Source: Ctena decussata (Eukaryota > Mollusca > Bivalvia > Lucinida > Lucinidae). Taken from it: DNA of 64,000 nucleotides. Positions 45,051 to 56,230 of this stretch are shown piece after piece (position 1 is the first letter of the stretch; every line of letters starts with the position of its first letter). The position numbers and the translations under genes are program-made. The DNA is taken from assembly GCA_963989385.1 (NCBI GenBank), contig OZ022498.1, forward strand, positions 7,695,501-7,759,500, given 5' to 3'. The notes beneath the pieces were generated by a model. The model was given only the letters and a program-made list of their open reading frames with translations, had not been told where the DNA came from and searched no databases.

Positions 45051-45738
45051 ATATATACTGTTCACAAAAAGTAGGGGATATTTAGCTATGAAAAATTGTA
45101 GCATCTCCAACAAATGTGACATCCATATGAAACGCTAAGTATTGATTAGATAAATATCTATTAAGACACTTTTCATGAAAGTTTGGACGATATATCTTGT
45201 CACGTGATCTGCATACAATTTGTTTCAGGCAGGGGGTCAGGACTAAAATGTGGTAAATTCGAACAAAAATTTATTCAAATTCTTCAACTAAGCTTACCTT
45301 TTTATGCACTTTTAAGTTTTGTATGCTAAAATGCTTTTTTTTTTCTTTTTCAAAACTGTCATTTTGGAGAGAACACAAGAAAACAAAATTCGTACAGGTG
45401 CATCGAGTTACCGAAAAATTTAGACATTTAAAAAGTTTGTAAAATCAATTTTCAGTTTGTTAAATAAAGCATGACGAGTGTTTCTGTGTGACTTTTGTAA
45501 TCTTAAAACAATCTGTTTCTATACCAGATTCGTGTGAAATTTGGGTGTCGACCCCCTGTCTAAAACGAATGACACGCAGATCACGTGACAGGATATACCA
45601 TCCAAATTGTAATGTAAAATGTCTTATCGAATATTTGTCTGACGGATACTTGCCGTTTATGATGGATTTGGTATTTCTTCTAATTTATACAATTTTTAAT
45701 AACTTAATATCCCCTACTTTTTGTGAACAGTATATATG
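45051..45738. mobile_element. Tc1/mariner-like MITE, about 690 bp
   Basis: ATATATACTGTTCACAAAAA then GTAGGGGATATT is matched inversely at 45706-45738. A second inner pair (TTGTCACGTGATCTGC near 45200 and GCAGATCACGTGACA near 45577) shows that the inverted repeats are long. TA-rich ends and the CACAAAAAGTAGGGG word recall mariner termini. No transposase frame is seen; the 97-aa frame at 45488-45781 crosses the right end and is not a gene. Confidence 0.7.
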
Positions 45739-45771
45739 GCCAATGTGTGCCGCGGAATGTGACAATGACTA

Positions 45772-46545
45772 TTTAAACTAATAAATACGCTAGGCATCTA
45801 TGTCTATATAAACTAAAAAATACGCTAGGCATCAACGTCTATTTAAACTAATAAATAGGCTAGGCATCAATGTCTATTTCAAGTAATAAATAGGTTAGGC
45901 ATCAATGTCTATTTCATCTACTAAATAGGCTAGGCATCAATGTCTATTTCAACTAATAAATACGCTAGGCATCTATGTCTATATAAACTAATAAATATGC
46001 TAGGCATTAATGTCTATTTGAACAAAAAAAAAAGGCTAGGCATCAATGTCTATTTAAACTGAAAATATGCTTGACATCAATGTCTATTTAAACAAATAAA
46101 TAGGCTAGGCATCAATGTCTATTTCAACTAATAAATAGGCTAGGCATGAATGTCTATTTAAACTAATGAATAGGCTACGCATCAATGTCTATTTCAACTA
46201 ATAAATAGGCTAGGCATCAATGTCTATTTCAACTGATAAATAGGCTAGGCATCAATGTCTATTTCAACTAAAAATAGGCTAGGCATCAATGTCTATTTCA
46301 ACTAATAAATAGGCTAGGCATCAAAGTCTATTTAAATTGATAAATAGGCTACGCATCAATGTCTATTTAAACTAGTAAATAGGGTAGGCATCAATGTCTT
46401 TTTCAACTAATAAATGTGCTAGGCATCAATGCATATTTCAACTAATAAATAGGCTAGGCATTAATGTCTATTTGAACTAATAAATAGGCTAGGCACCAAT
46501 GTCTATAAATAGACATTGATGCCTAACCTAATTATTAGTTGTGAT
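45772..46545. repeat. 35-bp minisatellite with inverted terminal unit
   Basis: About 21 units of AACTAATAAATAGGCTAGGC plus ATCAATGTCTATTTC run head to tail. The last unit (about 46505-46540, TAGACATTGATGCCTAACCT) is inverted, so the array ends in a hairpin with its neighbour. Variants (CTAGGCATCTATGTCTATATA at both ends of the first third) suggest block duplication. No frame stays open because 35 is not divisible by three. Confidence 0.95.
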
Positions 46546-48404
46546 GATGAAAATTTTATAATTGGAATTAATGAAAATACCTACAGTGCTCCTTTGAATA
46601 TTTTGAGCAGTGTATGCTGCGCCTGATTTTATTAAACATCGACTGTTGTCATGAACCCTTATCACTGCAATTTTCCTTTACTGACCAAAACATTTGAGCC
46701 ACTGCAGAGACACATGTAAGAAAAGAAGAAAAAAAGAACGTAAGAAAACAAGCAAGACGTAGAATTGACAAATGTATTTCTTTCCGCTGTTTTGATTCCA
46801 CGGGGCTGAGATTGTTCATCCGAAAGTGGAAGATTTTGAATATACCAAAACACGGACATCAGGTTGGTCTGAGTGTTTGCTGTTAATAAATACCACAAGG
46901 TATCTTTTATGCGATTCGGCTAAGTCTTGAAATCGGAACTACGTAACCAGCAAACTATGATAAACGTGTCCATGAGTAAATACTATGGGCGGATATTTGT
47001 CCAGAACTCTCTGATGGTTTCCCGCTTAATGATTGTACTTTCTTAGAGAACGTAACACTTCACAACTCTTCACACTATCTCTTGACAAGATTACACACGG
47101 CTTCATATGGATTCCAAACTAAACAAATAACGTTTAAGCGAAGATAAAATGTTGTATAGAAAATTCTTGATAAGGTTCGGGGTGGTGGGTCGGGCGATGG
47201 TGCGGGGTAACTTTCCTACGAATGACAAATACCGGCTTTATTTGCAGCAGATGTGGGAGGGGGTGTTTGGATTATTTACTCTCGTCTATCATATCTTCCT
47301 CTCCCTGAGACGCTAGATAAAGACAGAAGTACTGTCCTTTAAAGGGCCGTTAAACCCAAAACACCAATCAACTAATTTAATACAATGTACCATAATATCA
47401 AATATTCGAACTCGCGTGCAAACGGAAGCGGATAAAGTACGGAAAGAGTTCAGTTTCATAACGAACGATAAGCTGATAAGGGCATCTAGTGGTCGCAAAT
47501 GACATGTTTTGCTAACATCGGGTTCCTGTGCAGGTTTATTAACAGTTTTCATATATTGTGCTATTTATAAGAATTTAAGTTCAGGCCAATCAAGTTCTAT
47601 ACGAGAAAACTGTGCGGCGGAAATATTTTTTCTGACTCTGCAGCTTCTCTAAATACATAGAGCAACACTAAGTTCATATTCTATATGATCTACGTCCTGA
47701 GAAACCTTTTTACCCGCTGGTAGATACCCTCGAAAAACGGTTATTGTTTTTACAATAATTGATTCTTCCACACAAAAAGTAAAAAGATAGGCAATGATAG
47801 GAATGGCGCAGCGAGTTTTCAATAAGATTTTCTACTTTCGCAGCTATACTAAAGGGTTATAGCTGTGTAAAAAATATCTCCGAGCATAAAACTTCTCCAG
47901 TAATTGATATAAGAGTAGACTCAGCAACAAAAGTCATTGCCAAAATAGTCATCGTTAAAGCGTACCACTCATACTTGACTTTGAATACGGAAATAATACG
48001 TCAGCTTAGAACGCAATAAAACAAAATTGAGCTTTCTCAAACTTATACACGTATGTATTCGAAAACTGTATTATTTCTACATTTTACATGCCAAATTCCA
48101 TTTCTTTGGCAATTGAATATCTTAAAATTACACTGTGAAAGAAATGCGTTTCTAACGCTTCCTAAACCATTTTGGCAGCAACAACACGTGTAAGAAAACC
48201 AAAGTTTGGAATGAAAATTTCGCAATCAATAAAATGACAGTCAATTTGACTACATCAGCTCAGAAGAAGAAACGTCAACAAAAATGCACAGTTAACTGAG
48301 TAAAAATAGACTAAGACTCCGATAAAACTCTCCTCATCTAGCTGCGGCAGACTGTATGCTTTGTGGTCAACTCAAACACGGTTTGCAACTTTATGACCTT
48401 CTTT
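46546..48404. other. Unassigned sequence
   Basis: Only short frames occur (78, 79 and 60 aa, all minus) and none has a recognised domain. GGGCCGTTAAACCCAA near 47343 resembles a phrase common in mollusc SINE tails, but no SINE body is attached. Confidence 0.35.
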
Positions 48405-48860
48405 AAATTGCCCGCCGGCGAGCCAGGCCTCAGACTTAATGATGGCTAAGGCCTAAAATTTACTACTTTGTTGGTTTGGGGAGCTGGTAGGGGGCTGATG
48501 GGCTTGACTCTCTGTCTTTGATCGGGCCCATCGGGGTTCAGCTGATGCTATTCTTTTATTCCAGCGTTTCAGTGTTGTTCTTACTGTTGAATGCTCGTCT
48601 TGTTCCATCTCAGTATTAAAAGGATCTGTCACGGGTGTGAGGTGTGGATAGAAAAATCCGTCACGAGGGTCACTGTTCGGCATCACGAGGCTTGCCGAGT
48701 GATGCCGAACAGTGATCCCGAGTGACGGATTTTTCTTTCCGCACCTCACACCAATGATAGATACTTTTTCTTGTTCCATCTCAGTATTAAATCTAATCTA
48801 TATGTTCGCTAGTTTGATCCATTTATGGGTTGGAAGTCCTCCACACTGTCCGATGAACTT
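48405..48860 (+). repeat. Family A left arm carrying a P2 insertion
   Basis: TTGCCCGCCGGCGAGCCAGG, TTGATCGGGCCCATCGGGGT, CGTTTCAGTGTTGTTC and TGATCCATTTATGGGTTGG keep family order; 48621-48768 is an inserted P2 palindrome. Confidence 0.7.
48621..48768. mobile_element. P2 palindromic MITE, copy 2, with 23-bp flanking direct repeats
   Basis: The element mirrors itself around GAGGCTTGCCGAGTG. It shares GTGGATAGAAAAATCCGTCA and the GTTCGGCATCAC core with copy 1. A 23-bp direct repeat (TCTTGTTCCATCTC then AGTATTAAA) flanks it exactly (48598-48620 and 48769-48791), far longer than the duplications of common MITE families. Confidence 0.85.
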
Positions 48861-49014
48861 GTGAAAGCAAGTAGGAAAGTTCTCAGGAACTGACACAATT
48901 CAGTCCCAGGTCCCACCCAAGACACCATGTGGGACAAAGATAACACAAAATTAGTCACCACCAAAGACATCACCAGCGGCAGCCATCTGAACAGCCATTT
49001 CCCATGTAAGTGGT

Positions 49015-49740
49015 CACCGGGCTAGCCTTTACATCACAAACATTATATCCATATAACAAACAAAGCTAGCAACAAATCACATAAATAACCAAAGAAGAAC
49101 TGAAACAGAAGTGCCGCCTTGGGACGGCCAGTAACGAAATTACTTGGGGTGGGGTTGGGGGCGGTGGGAGGGGCTAAACCGATTTGCGGCCGCGATAAAC
49201 TCTCGCCCTTGGGTCCGCTTTGGTTCATCAGACAATTAGTTGAAGATTCCCAGCTCATAAGTTTAATACCTCAGAAAAAAAAAGAAATCAAAATTGAAAC
49301 TAAGATAAAACAAACATGAGGACTCACATAAATAGCAATACTGAAATTCCGGAGCAGAAAAAAACCTTCCAGTTAAACTATAGTGGGCCCGACCCAAGAC
49401 GTCCCAGTACGGGTGTCGGGCGACAGCCATCTGTGTTACTATTCTGTTAGGTCTAGGTTGGGGCCATCATAAAGTCTGAGGCTTGGCCCACCGTAGTGCA
49501 ATCAAAGAGGTATTAAAGCAAAGCTGTTAATCTTTGATTGGGTTAACCAGCAAGATGAAGTTTGACGCAAAACATTATAACCCATCATTTTATATCGAAT
49601 TTCTATCTTCTTAAAATGATATGGAAAATTTCTGAATACATTTTCTGAATTGATACACCAAATCGCCATAAAATTCAGGTTCCGAAAGGCCTAGCAGAAG
49701 AAGTGTTTTCAATCCGACATTATATTTTGACACTATGAGG
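49015..49740 (-). repeat. Family A right arm
   Basis: GGGACGGCCAGTAACGAAAT, AAAGTCTGAGGCTTGGCCC, GGTTAACCAGCAAG and CAGGTTCCGAAAGGCCTAGC repeat 10530-11200. With 48405-48860 it makes an inverted pair spaced by under 200 bp, as expected if family A is a TIR-type element. Confidence 0.7.
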
Positions 49741-49849
49741 GATGTTCAGAAAGTTCTGATCGTGACGTCCTATTTTTATAACCATCATAAATACAGAATT
49801 TCTCATAGCGAAAATATATAAAGGTATGATATGTCCAGACAACTCTGCA

Positions 49850-51400
49850 AACGTGGTGTATATTTTCTAAAGGACATTTTAGTACGTTTTGACCACGTAT
49901 AACTACGTGTCGCTACGTTTTACTAGGCATACGCTACGTATATCAAAATGCCATCGATAAAATTTTGAAAATTCTTTACAAAGTTTATTATTTCTATAAA
50001 GCCACAGTCTCAATGTCACGTTTTAAGGGCTAGGTTTGACTACGTTTTAAAACGTGGCAAAGCAGCAGTATACGTTGTAAAGCGTAGTGAATACGTGTAG
50101 CTAAATACGTGGCCTAGTTACGTTTTATTTAGAATGTTAAACCCAAAAATGGCATTTTGATATACGTAGCGTATGCCTAGTAAAACGTAGCGACACGTAG
50201 TTAAACGTGGTCAAAACGTACTAAAACGTAGCGAAAATTCATTGAATACGTACAAAAACGTAACAAGAATAATCTAGGGGTCCTCTAAGCCTCAGTCTCA
50301 CTATCACGTATTGAGGACTAGGAAGTTTTTCAACATATTCAAAACGTACCAAAACGGGAGTATGCGTATTAAAACGTAGTGAATACGTACTATAAACGGA
50401 TACATACAGCTATATACGTGGCCTAGCTACGGTTGAATTGAAAATTCAACTTAAACGTAGCATTTCGAAATACTTACTGTATGCGTAGTAAAAACGTATT
50501 GAAACGTAGTCTTTACGTACAAGAGCGTAGATGAAACGTTGCAAATACGTGCAAATACGTAGCCATACTTGAATGTCCTCTACGTACTTCTACGCATTAT
50601 ATTCGCTTTTCCCACGTCTTAGTACGTTTTGTGGCGTTTATTCTGCGTCTTATTACGATTTGGTATGCTTTCCGATACCAACTCAAACCTCATTTTGACT
50701 AGGCAGTTATAACGGACACAACCTAATAGTCTCTAGTAAAACATAATGAATCGTAGTAGGTAAGGGCGCGTTTACACGAGCAAAGTTTCTATGTCACAGA
50801 AACTTTAACAAAGAAAGTATGACAAACATTTTGCGTTTACACGGAGCAAATTATTTGTCAAAGAAAATGTGCCATAGAATCTTTGTCACATAAACTTTGG
50901 CAATGAAATATTTGCTGCAGTGTTCACACGACCAAATGTTATTCGTCAAAGTTACCTGCAGCGATGAAACAAAATCTTTGTCACACTTTCAACGCTTACA
51001 GTAAAGTTCTTCGTTACATACTCTTTAGCAAAGTTCTCCGTTTACACGGACAAATTTAAATTTATCGAAGTAACTTTACCATATATATTTGTCATAGAAA
51101 CATTGTCATATTTTGGCATTTACACGAGCATTTTTTTCTGTGACAAACCTACTTTGTCATAGAAACTTTGGTCGTGTAAACGCGCCCTAAGTAAACTGTT
51201 CTCATCCCTTCCAAAAGCGTGTCACTAAGCCGTTTGATAACCGGGCAATACGAAGTAAATCGTAGATAAACGTATTAGAAACGCACTAGAAACGTAGTAA
51301 CACCTACATACCTACAAAACGGGGTACATTTTTTGCCCAACGTAGGGCGGGAAACGCAGAACAACCTAGCCCTCAAAACGTGACTGTGAGACTGGGCCCT
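49850..51400. repeat. ACGT-rich inverted-repeat complex
   Basis: An arm of about 80 bp at 49874-49958 (TTAGTACGTTTTGACCACGT through GCATACGCTACGTATATC) is inverted at 50150-50225. A second motif CAGTCTCAATGTCACGTTTT (50005) and CAGTCTCACTATCACGTATT (50292) faces CAAAACGTGACTGTGAGACT at 51375-51394, so an outer TIR-like pair of about 35 bp spans some 1.1-1.4 kb. The interior is saturated with AACGTA and TACGT words. There is no coding capacity. A MITE is nested at 50764-51187. Confidence 0.75.
50764..51187. mobile_element. 424-bp MITE, TAA target site (PIF/Harbinger-like?)
   Basis: GGGCGCGTTTACACGAGCAA at the left end is inverted at the right as CGTGTAAACGCGCCC. TAA flanks both ends (50761-50763, 51188-51190). 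A 3-bp TWA duplication and G-rich TIRs suggest PIF/Harbinger mobilisation, by analogy only. The interior repeats the theme GTCA(A/T)AGAAACTTTG several times in both orientations. Confidence 0.75.
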
Positions 51401-51672
51401 TACCTTGTTTGAGAAGTTTTGCTGTCAAAACTATATTACGAATAATAATGTCATCAAATGACAAGACACTCGAACAAAACGAATAAGTTGAGAAATATAA
51501 GCCCCATAGGATGTAGAACGAGCAACATCACCATCTAAAATGCCATTAGGTCTTTGGATTCTAGGAAAGAATGTTTTTTAAGATTATTTACCATATTTGA
51601 ATGTGACGGCCATCTGAATCATTTGACCAAAATATTTCAAGCAAACGTTTCTTCCCCTAACGTTACAACATT

Positions 51673-51912
51673 TGAGCCGCGACACGACAGAACTAATAAA
51701 GTGACAAGTGTGTCAAGCAAAGACTCAGCTCAGCCTGGGCATCCACCCAGTCTGATCAGAGTCTTCGATAGGCAATTTAAGAGTAGCTAAGGGTCTAAAC
51801 TAGCTTCATGCTGAAATCAAAGACTATAATCAGACTGGGCGGATGCCCAGGCAGATCTGAATATTCGCTGGGTGCACATGCCATATTGTTGGTTTTATCC
51901 CGTCACGGCACA
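51673..51912. mobile_element. P1 palindromic MITE, copy 5
   Basis: TGAGCCGCGACACGACAGAA faces GGTTTTATCCCGTCACGGCA. The CAGCCTGGGCATCCACC and GGGCGGATGCCCAGG blocks are mirrored. Confidence 0.85.
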
Positions 51913-52342
51913 TTTGTGCATGTTGTACTGTTATAGAAACTATGCCAACTGCTCTTCCCTTTAGCTATCAAACCTCAAGCATTGACCGTAAACATTGCCA
52001 ATACAATGTGGGCGATTGTGTAAATATACACAGAGATGAAAAACAAAGGTACGATAAGGAACACTCGGAATGAGCTACTTACTACATGGCAGAACTAAAA
52101 TGGTAGAGAAAATAGCTGGAAACAGCCAAGACTAAATCTAGGTTTGCGCAATTCACAAATGTGCGCTTATGGACCTTTATTGTTATATCAAGTATATATA
52201 CCGCAGAGACGATCTGTTGAAACTATAGACTGCTAATTGGTTAGCTAATACAATCCTTAATTATTCATTCACAGACACATAATTGCCATATAGCGAAGAA
52301 AATTTCTATGGGTAAGTAAATACTCGTAACGAAGAAAGAAAC
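51913..52342. other. Unassigned spacer
   Basis: There is no supported feature. Confidence 0.3.
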
Positions 52343-53268
52343 CTACTGGGCACACAACATGGAATCAACATTCAATAAATGTTGAATCAACGTCATGACG
52401 TTGAATCAGTATAGGGATCACACATGGTTTTTCATGCATTAACATTTGCCAGGTCCCGAGGGAGATGTTGGAAACCGAGGCCGAAGGCCGAGGTTTTTTA
52501 ACATTTCCCGAGGGACCTGGCAAATGTTAATGCATTGGAAACAAATGTTTGATCGCTGTTATTGCATAAATTCAACGAATTATTCGTTAAAAATGAGAAA
52601 AAAACTTGGCACTATATTTTGTCACCGTTTGACAGCCAACGCGCTGTTGGATCTTTTTACTAATATTCATCTTCCGGGCCCGAGAAAATTCAGCTATTCA
52701 AAATGGCTGCAATCATCCTATTCAACCTCAATATTTCGGAAAAAGTGTACAAGATGGTCGTTGTAGTTGATGCAAAATAGATTGCAAATTAATCAACAAA
52801 AAACAGATACCTTGATCAATAATTTCCATGCAGAACAAGCCTGATCCATTCATATACCATCCTGAAGTTCTTGATCGCTGAAAGCTTGAAATGCATGTTT
52901 TCTTCACACTTATTTACTCTCCATTTGGCATCGTAAGAATGTACCCTAAACAACATCGCTTTTAACCTGAGTCACGACGATGACGTCAGATTACAAAGGC
53001 ATGATGACGTCATATAGGCATACATAGGTAGCGCATCACCAATTTTTGTAATTCGACCAAAACGGGAGAAACAAAGTTGCATGGCGGTTTTTAGTGGCCC
53101 GGCACAAGCATAATGAAAGTTCTGTCATCGTGCTTGAACAGCGCGTGAAAACCTTTGTTGAAAAATGGCTTTTCGCCTGTTGATGCACGGCTGTTAATAT
53201 CTCTCGGCACTGCTTTTTATGCAATAACGTTTGATTCAATGTTGACTCAACGTTGTGTGCCCGCTGGG
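52343..53268. mobile_element. 926-bp TIR element with internal hairpin
   Basis: CTACTGGGCACACAACATGG then AATCAACATTCAAT is inverted at 53230-53268 (GATTCAATGTTGACTCAACG then TTGTGTGCCC). Within it, 52433-52538 is a strong palindrome (GCATTAACATTTGCCAGGTC ... ACCTGGCAAATGTTAATGC) around GAGGCCGAAGGCCGAG, probably a separate foldback insertion. There is no transposase; the 106-aa frame at 52446-52766 crosses the hairpin. Confidence 0.75.
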
Positions 53269-53359
53269 AATGTACTGACTACCTTGTAAAATCCACAAAT
53301 TATAGCTCTCAAAGGAAAAGCAAGACAATGTAATTAAAACATGTAAGGGAAACTACTTA

Positions 53360-53865
53360 AGCCTCGTTCACACGAGCAAAGTTTCTGTGACAAAGTGGGT
53401 TTGGCACGAAAAAAATATGCTCGTGTGAATGAAAATATATGTCATATATTCATTGCCAAATTTATTTGGTAAAATTCATATGACAAACAAAATTTGTCCC
53501 TGTAAACAGAAAATTTGCCATAAAATATATAACAGAAACTAGCTATGGCTATGAACAAAGAAAACTTAGCTATACTCATAATCCAACCCGTTTGATTTTG
53601 CACAAAGTATTTTTAACAAAGAAAATGTGGCATGGTTGATCGTTCACTTGGAGAAAGTTTACTTGTCCAGGAAACTTTGGCGAATAATGTTTGATCCTGT
53701 GAAGACAGCAGCAAATATTTCCTTGCCAAAGTTTATTTGACAAAGAGACTATGTCAATATTTTCTTTATAACAAATCATTTACTGCGTGTGAACGTAAAA
53801 TGTTTGGCAATTTTTTTTTGTTAAAGTTTCTGTGACAAAGAAACTGTGGTCGTGTGAACGAAGCT
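53360..53865. mobile_element. 506-bp MITE, TTA target site, relative of 50764-51187
   Basis: AGCCTCGTTCACACGAGCAA is inverted as GTCGTGTGAACGAAGCT, and TTA flanks both ends (53357-53359, 53866-53868). The TIR and the CAAAGTTTCTGTGACAAAG interior match the element at 50764, with GTTCACAC replacing GTTTACAC, so they are subfamilies. Confidence 0.75.
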
Positions 53866-53891
53866 TTAAGGTATGAGGATACCCTCCAAGA

Positions 53892-54000
53892 TAAGTAAAA
53901 AGTATGCAAAGACCAGGAACTGAAACAATCAAAATCCAAATCCAGCCCTCAAACCATAGTTGGAAACAACTAAGATTACAAATAATCAAGATACAGATAC
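53892..54000 (-). repeat. Family A central fragment
   Basis: AAGTATGCAAAGACCAGGAA to AATAATCAAGATACAGA matches 59172-59275. The preceding CCCTCCAAGA-type words sit on both sides (GATACCCTCCAAGATAAG and GATACCCCTCCAAGAAAG), which may be a short duplication made on insertion. Confidence 0.7.
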
Positions 54001-54030
54001 CCCTCCAAGAAAGTTTACTCTGATCATGAA

Positions 54031-54720
54031 TAGTGCAGATTATATTTTCCTTTTGGTCCTTTGAGATCATGGAATATATTCTGAGAAGTCAGAAATGATC
54101 ATACGTTTAGATTCATTTTCTAAACAAATTTGAAATATTTTGGTATTTTTCGACTTATATCAGTCTTTGAGACGACTGCCATGTTAAACCTGCAAATTTA
54201 CTGTTTTTTTCCTCTGGCTCCTTGTGCCAGATTTAAAGGGTCACTGATGAGGCTTGAATAGCCGAAACCGCGGTATGGCCCAACTTCTTACTTATGAATG
54301 TTTTCTTTGCTCTTAAAGGATCTAAACTTTTATCATTATTTACTATCACTGCAGCTGGATGTTGTGCCGTGTGGCGGCCGTAAAAAGTCTCCCCGCACTC
54401 ATCTATAGTGCAGATTATATTTTCCTTTTGGTCCTTTGAGATCATGGAATATATTCTGAGAAGTCAGAAATGATCATACGTTTAGATTCATTTTCTAAAC
54501 AAATTTGAAATATTTTGGTATTTTTCGACTTATATCAGTCTTTGAGACGACTGCCATGTTAAACCTGCAAATTTACTGTTTTTTTCCTCTGGCTCCTTGT
54601 GCCAGATTTAAAGGGTCACTGATGAGGCTTGAATAGCCGAAACCGCGGTATGGCCCAACTTCTTACTTATGAATGTTTTCTTTGCTCTTAAAGGATCTAA
54701 ACTTTTATCATTATTTACTC
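54031..54720. repeat. 315-bp family B segment in two seemingly identical copies
   Basis: TAGTGCAGATTATATTTTCC through ATCATTATTTACT occurs at 54031-54345 and 54406-54720 (offset 375 bp) with no difference seen by eye. The copies are separated by CACTGCAGCTGGATGTTGTG and GTGGCGGCCGTAAAAAGTC, a family B motif also at 42840-42900. TTTACTCTGATCATGAA stands just before copy 1 and again just after copy 2. Confidence 0.9.
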
Positions 54721-54734
54721 TGATCATGAAGTTT

Positions 54735-55552
54735 TTTCTCCCATCTTAAAGGAGACTTTTTCCTCATAGAGAGCGTTTTATTACCTTTTAAAGTGCCCCC
54801 ATTAATATAACCATTAAATAGATAATTCCATTCAGGTTGTCTCCGATGTAAAAATGGCTTTCATAAGAGTCTTTGTTTTCTGAGTTTTGCGTATTTGCAG
54901 TTTTGTATTTTAGTTAGAAATCAGAAAGTTTCGTGTTCATAAAAAAGCATGTACATAAAATATGCTGGTTGTTTATGATGCGTCACCTTACAACACAAGA
55001 TTGAAACATTAAGGCTGTAATTGAAATAAGTAATGTTCAGCTTGGAAATATAATAATCGTTAATTAAGTACACAGGGAGGCTTTACTTTTAAAAGCCATG
55101 CTTATTTTAGCTCAAACATAGCCCCATTTAAGGACAACAAGTACACGTCCATGTTTTCCATGTTTTGAAGAGAATTCTAACACAGTGCGTCTATGGAAAC
55201 AATGTAAATTTAAAGAGTAACTACACTTCAGGAACTGACTGAATCAGATCCAAAACCCTATCCCCAACATCAAAGGGAAAGATTGATAAAGACATCCCAA
55301 CAAACAATAAATTACAAGTGATAAGCCGAGTCAGCAGCTCTTTCCCAAATAAGTGGCAACTGCCCGTTTTTTATTCTGCAACAATTCACGGTCTCGGAGC
55401 GCGTGAGTCTAATTGCTGACGTCCCTGGCAATTACTGACGTAATTTTGTGACGTTTTGAGACGTTGGACGGTGTAATGCTTATTTATCTTTCTTAAATTG
55501 CCATAAAACGTACATTTATCATAGATACATTTAAGAATGTTAGAGGGATCAC
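54735..55552. other. Unassigned AT-rich sequence
   Basis: A short family A relic (CAGCAGCTCTTTCCCAAATA, about 55330) is present. There is no gene signal. Confidence 0.3.
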
Positions 55553-55722
55553 GTTGAGATTGAAATAGTTCAGCTCTAGCATTGAATTGTTGAGTAATAA
55601 TTCACTGTTTGTCGGTCAATTGTAAGTATATATATCACGAGCGCGGAGCATTACATTATAACTGACCTCCAAACTGTGAATCATTACTCAACAATTCACT
55701 CCTAGAGCTGATCTATTTCTTT
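55553..55722. mobile_element. 170-bp foldback element
   Basis: GAAATAGTTCAGCTCTAGCA then TTGAATTGTTGAGTAATAATTC is inverted at 55676-55722 (GAATCATTACTCAACAATTC then TAGAGCTGATCTATTTC). The loop contains a GTATATATATCACGAGCG tract. It is non-coding. Confidence 0.7.
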
Positions 55723-55854
55723 AACAACTTTTAAGACTTCCAGTTTGGTTTCCTTTATAACAAAGGCTTAAATGTCAATTAAAGAATAGATAATGCATTT
55801 GTTTATACTTTGAAAGAAGCACCTGATGATTATCTACCATGTAAGTGCATCCAA

Positions 55855-56230
55855 TCGCCTTTTGGATTTCATGTGAAGTGGGGTGAAAGGGTCGTGATTA
55901 GGAACTGGCTAATCTAATTGCACACTTCAGGCACAGACAAACGACATATACTAACTTTAAGTCGGATGCGTCATTACGTCTGATGTCTGATCCACCTGCG
56001 AGCAATTAAAGAGGGCAGCAAAAGTGTCAACCATGATTGGTTTAACATCCAAGCACGTAGTCTGTTGAATAACATTTATGTTGTTTAATGATTTACATCC
56101 TTTCTATTCTGACACGAAAAGACATCCTTACCAACAATCTTCTTGAACTTATACACCAAGTCAACGGAAAATCTAAGTTCAGAAAGACCTTGTAGTAGAA
56201 GCTTCTCTAGTCATGCAAATCGGAGAAACT
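55855..56230 (-). repeat. Family A right arm, degraded
   Basis: GCAATTAAAGAGGGCAGC, TGATTGGTTTAACATCCAAG and AAGTTCAGAAAGACCTTGTA align in order with 10960-11190 and 49490-49720, with many substitutions. Confidence 0.5.

Noticed and set aside
45780..46540. Possible CRISPR array
   Set aside because: The 35-bp units are contiguous with no unique spacers and the sequence context is eukaryotic; it is a minisatellite.
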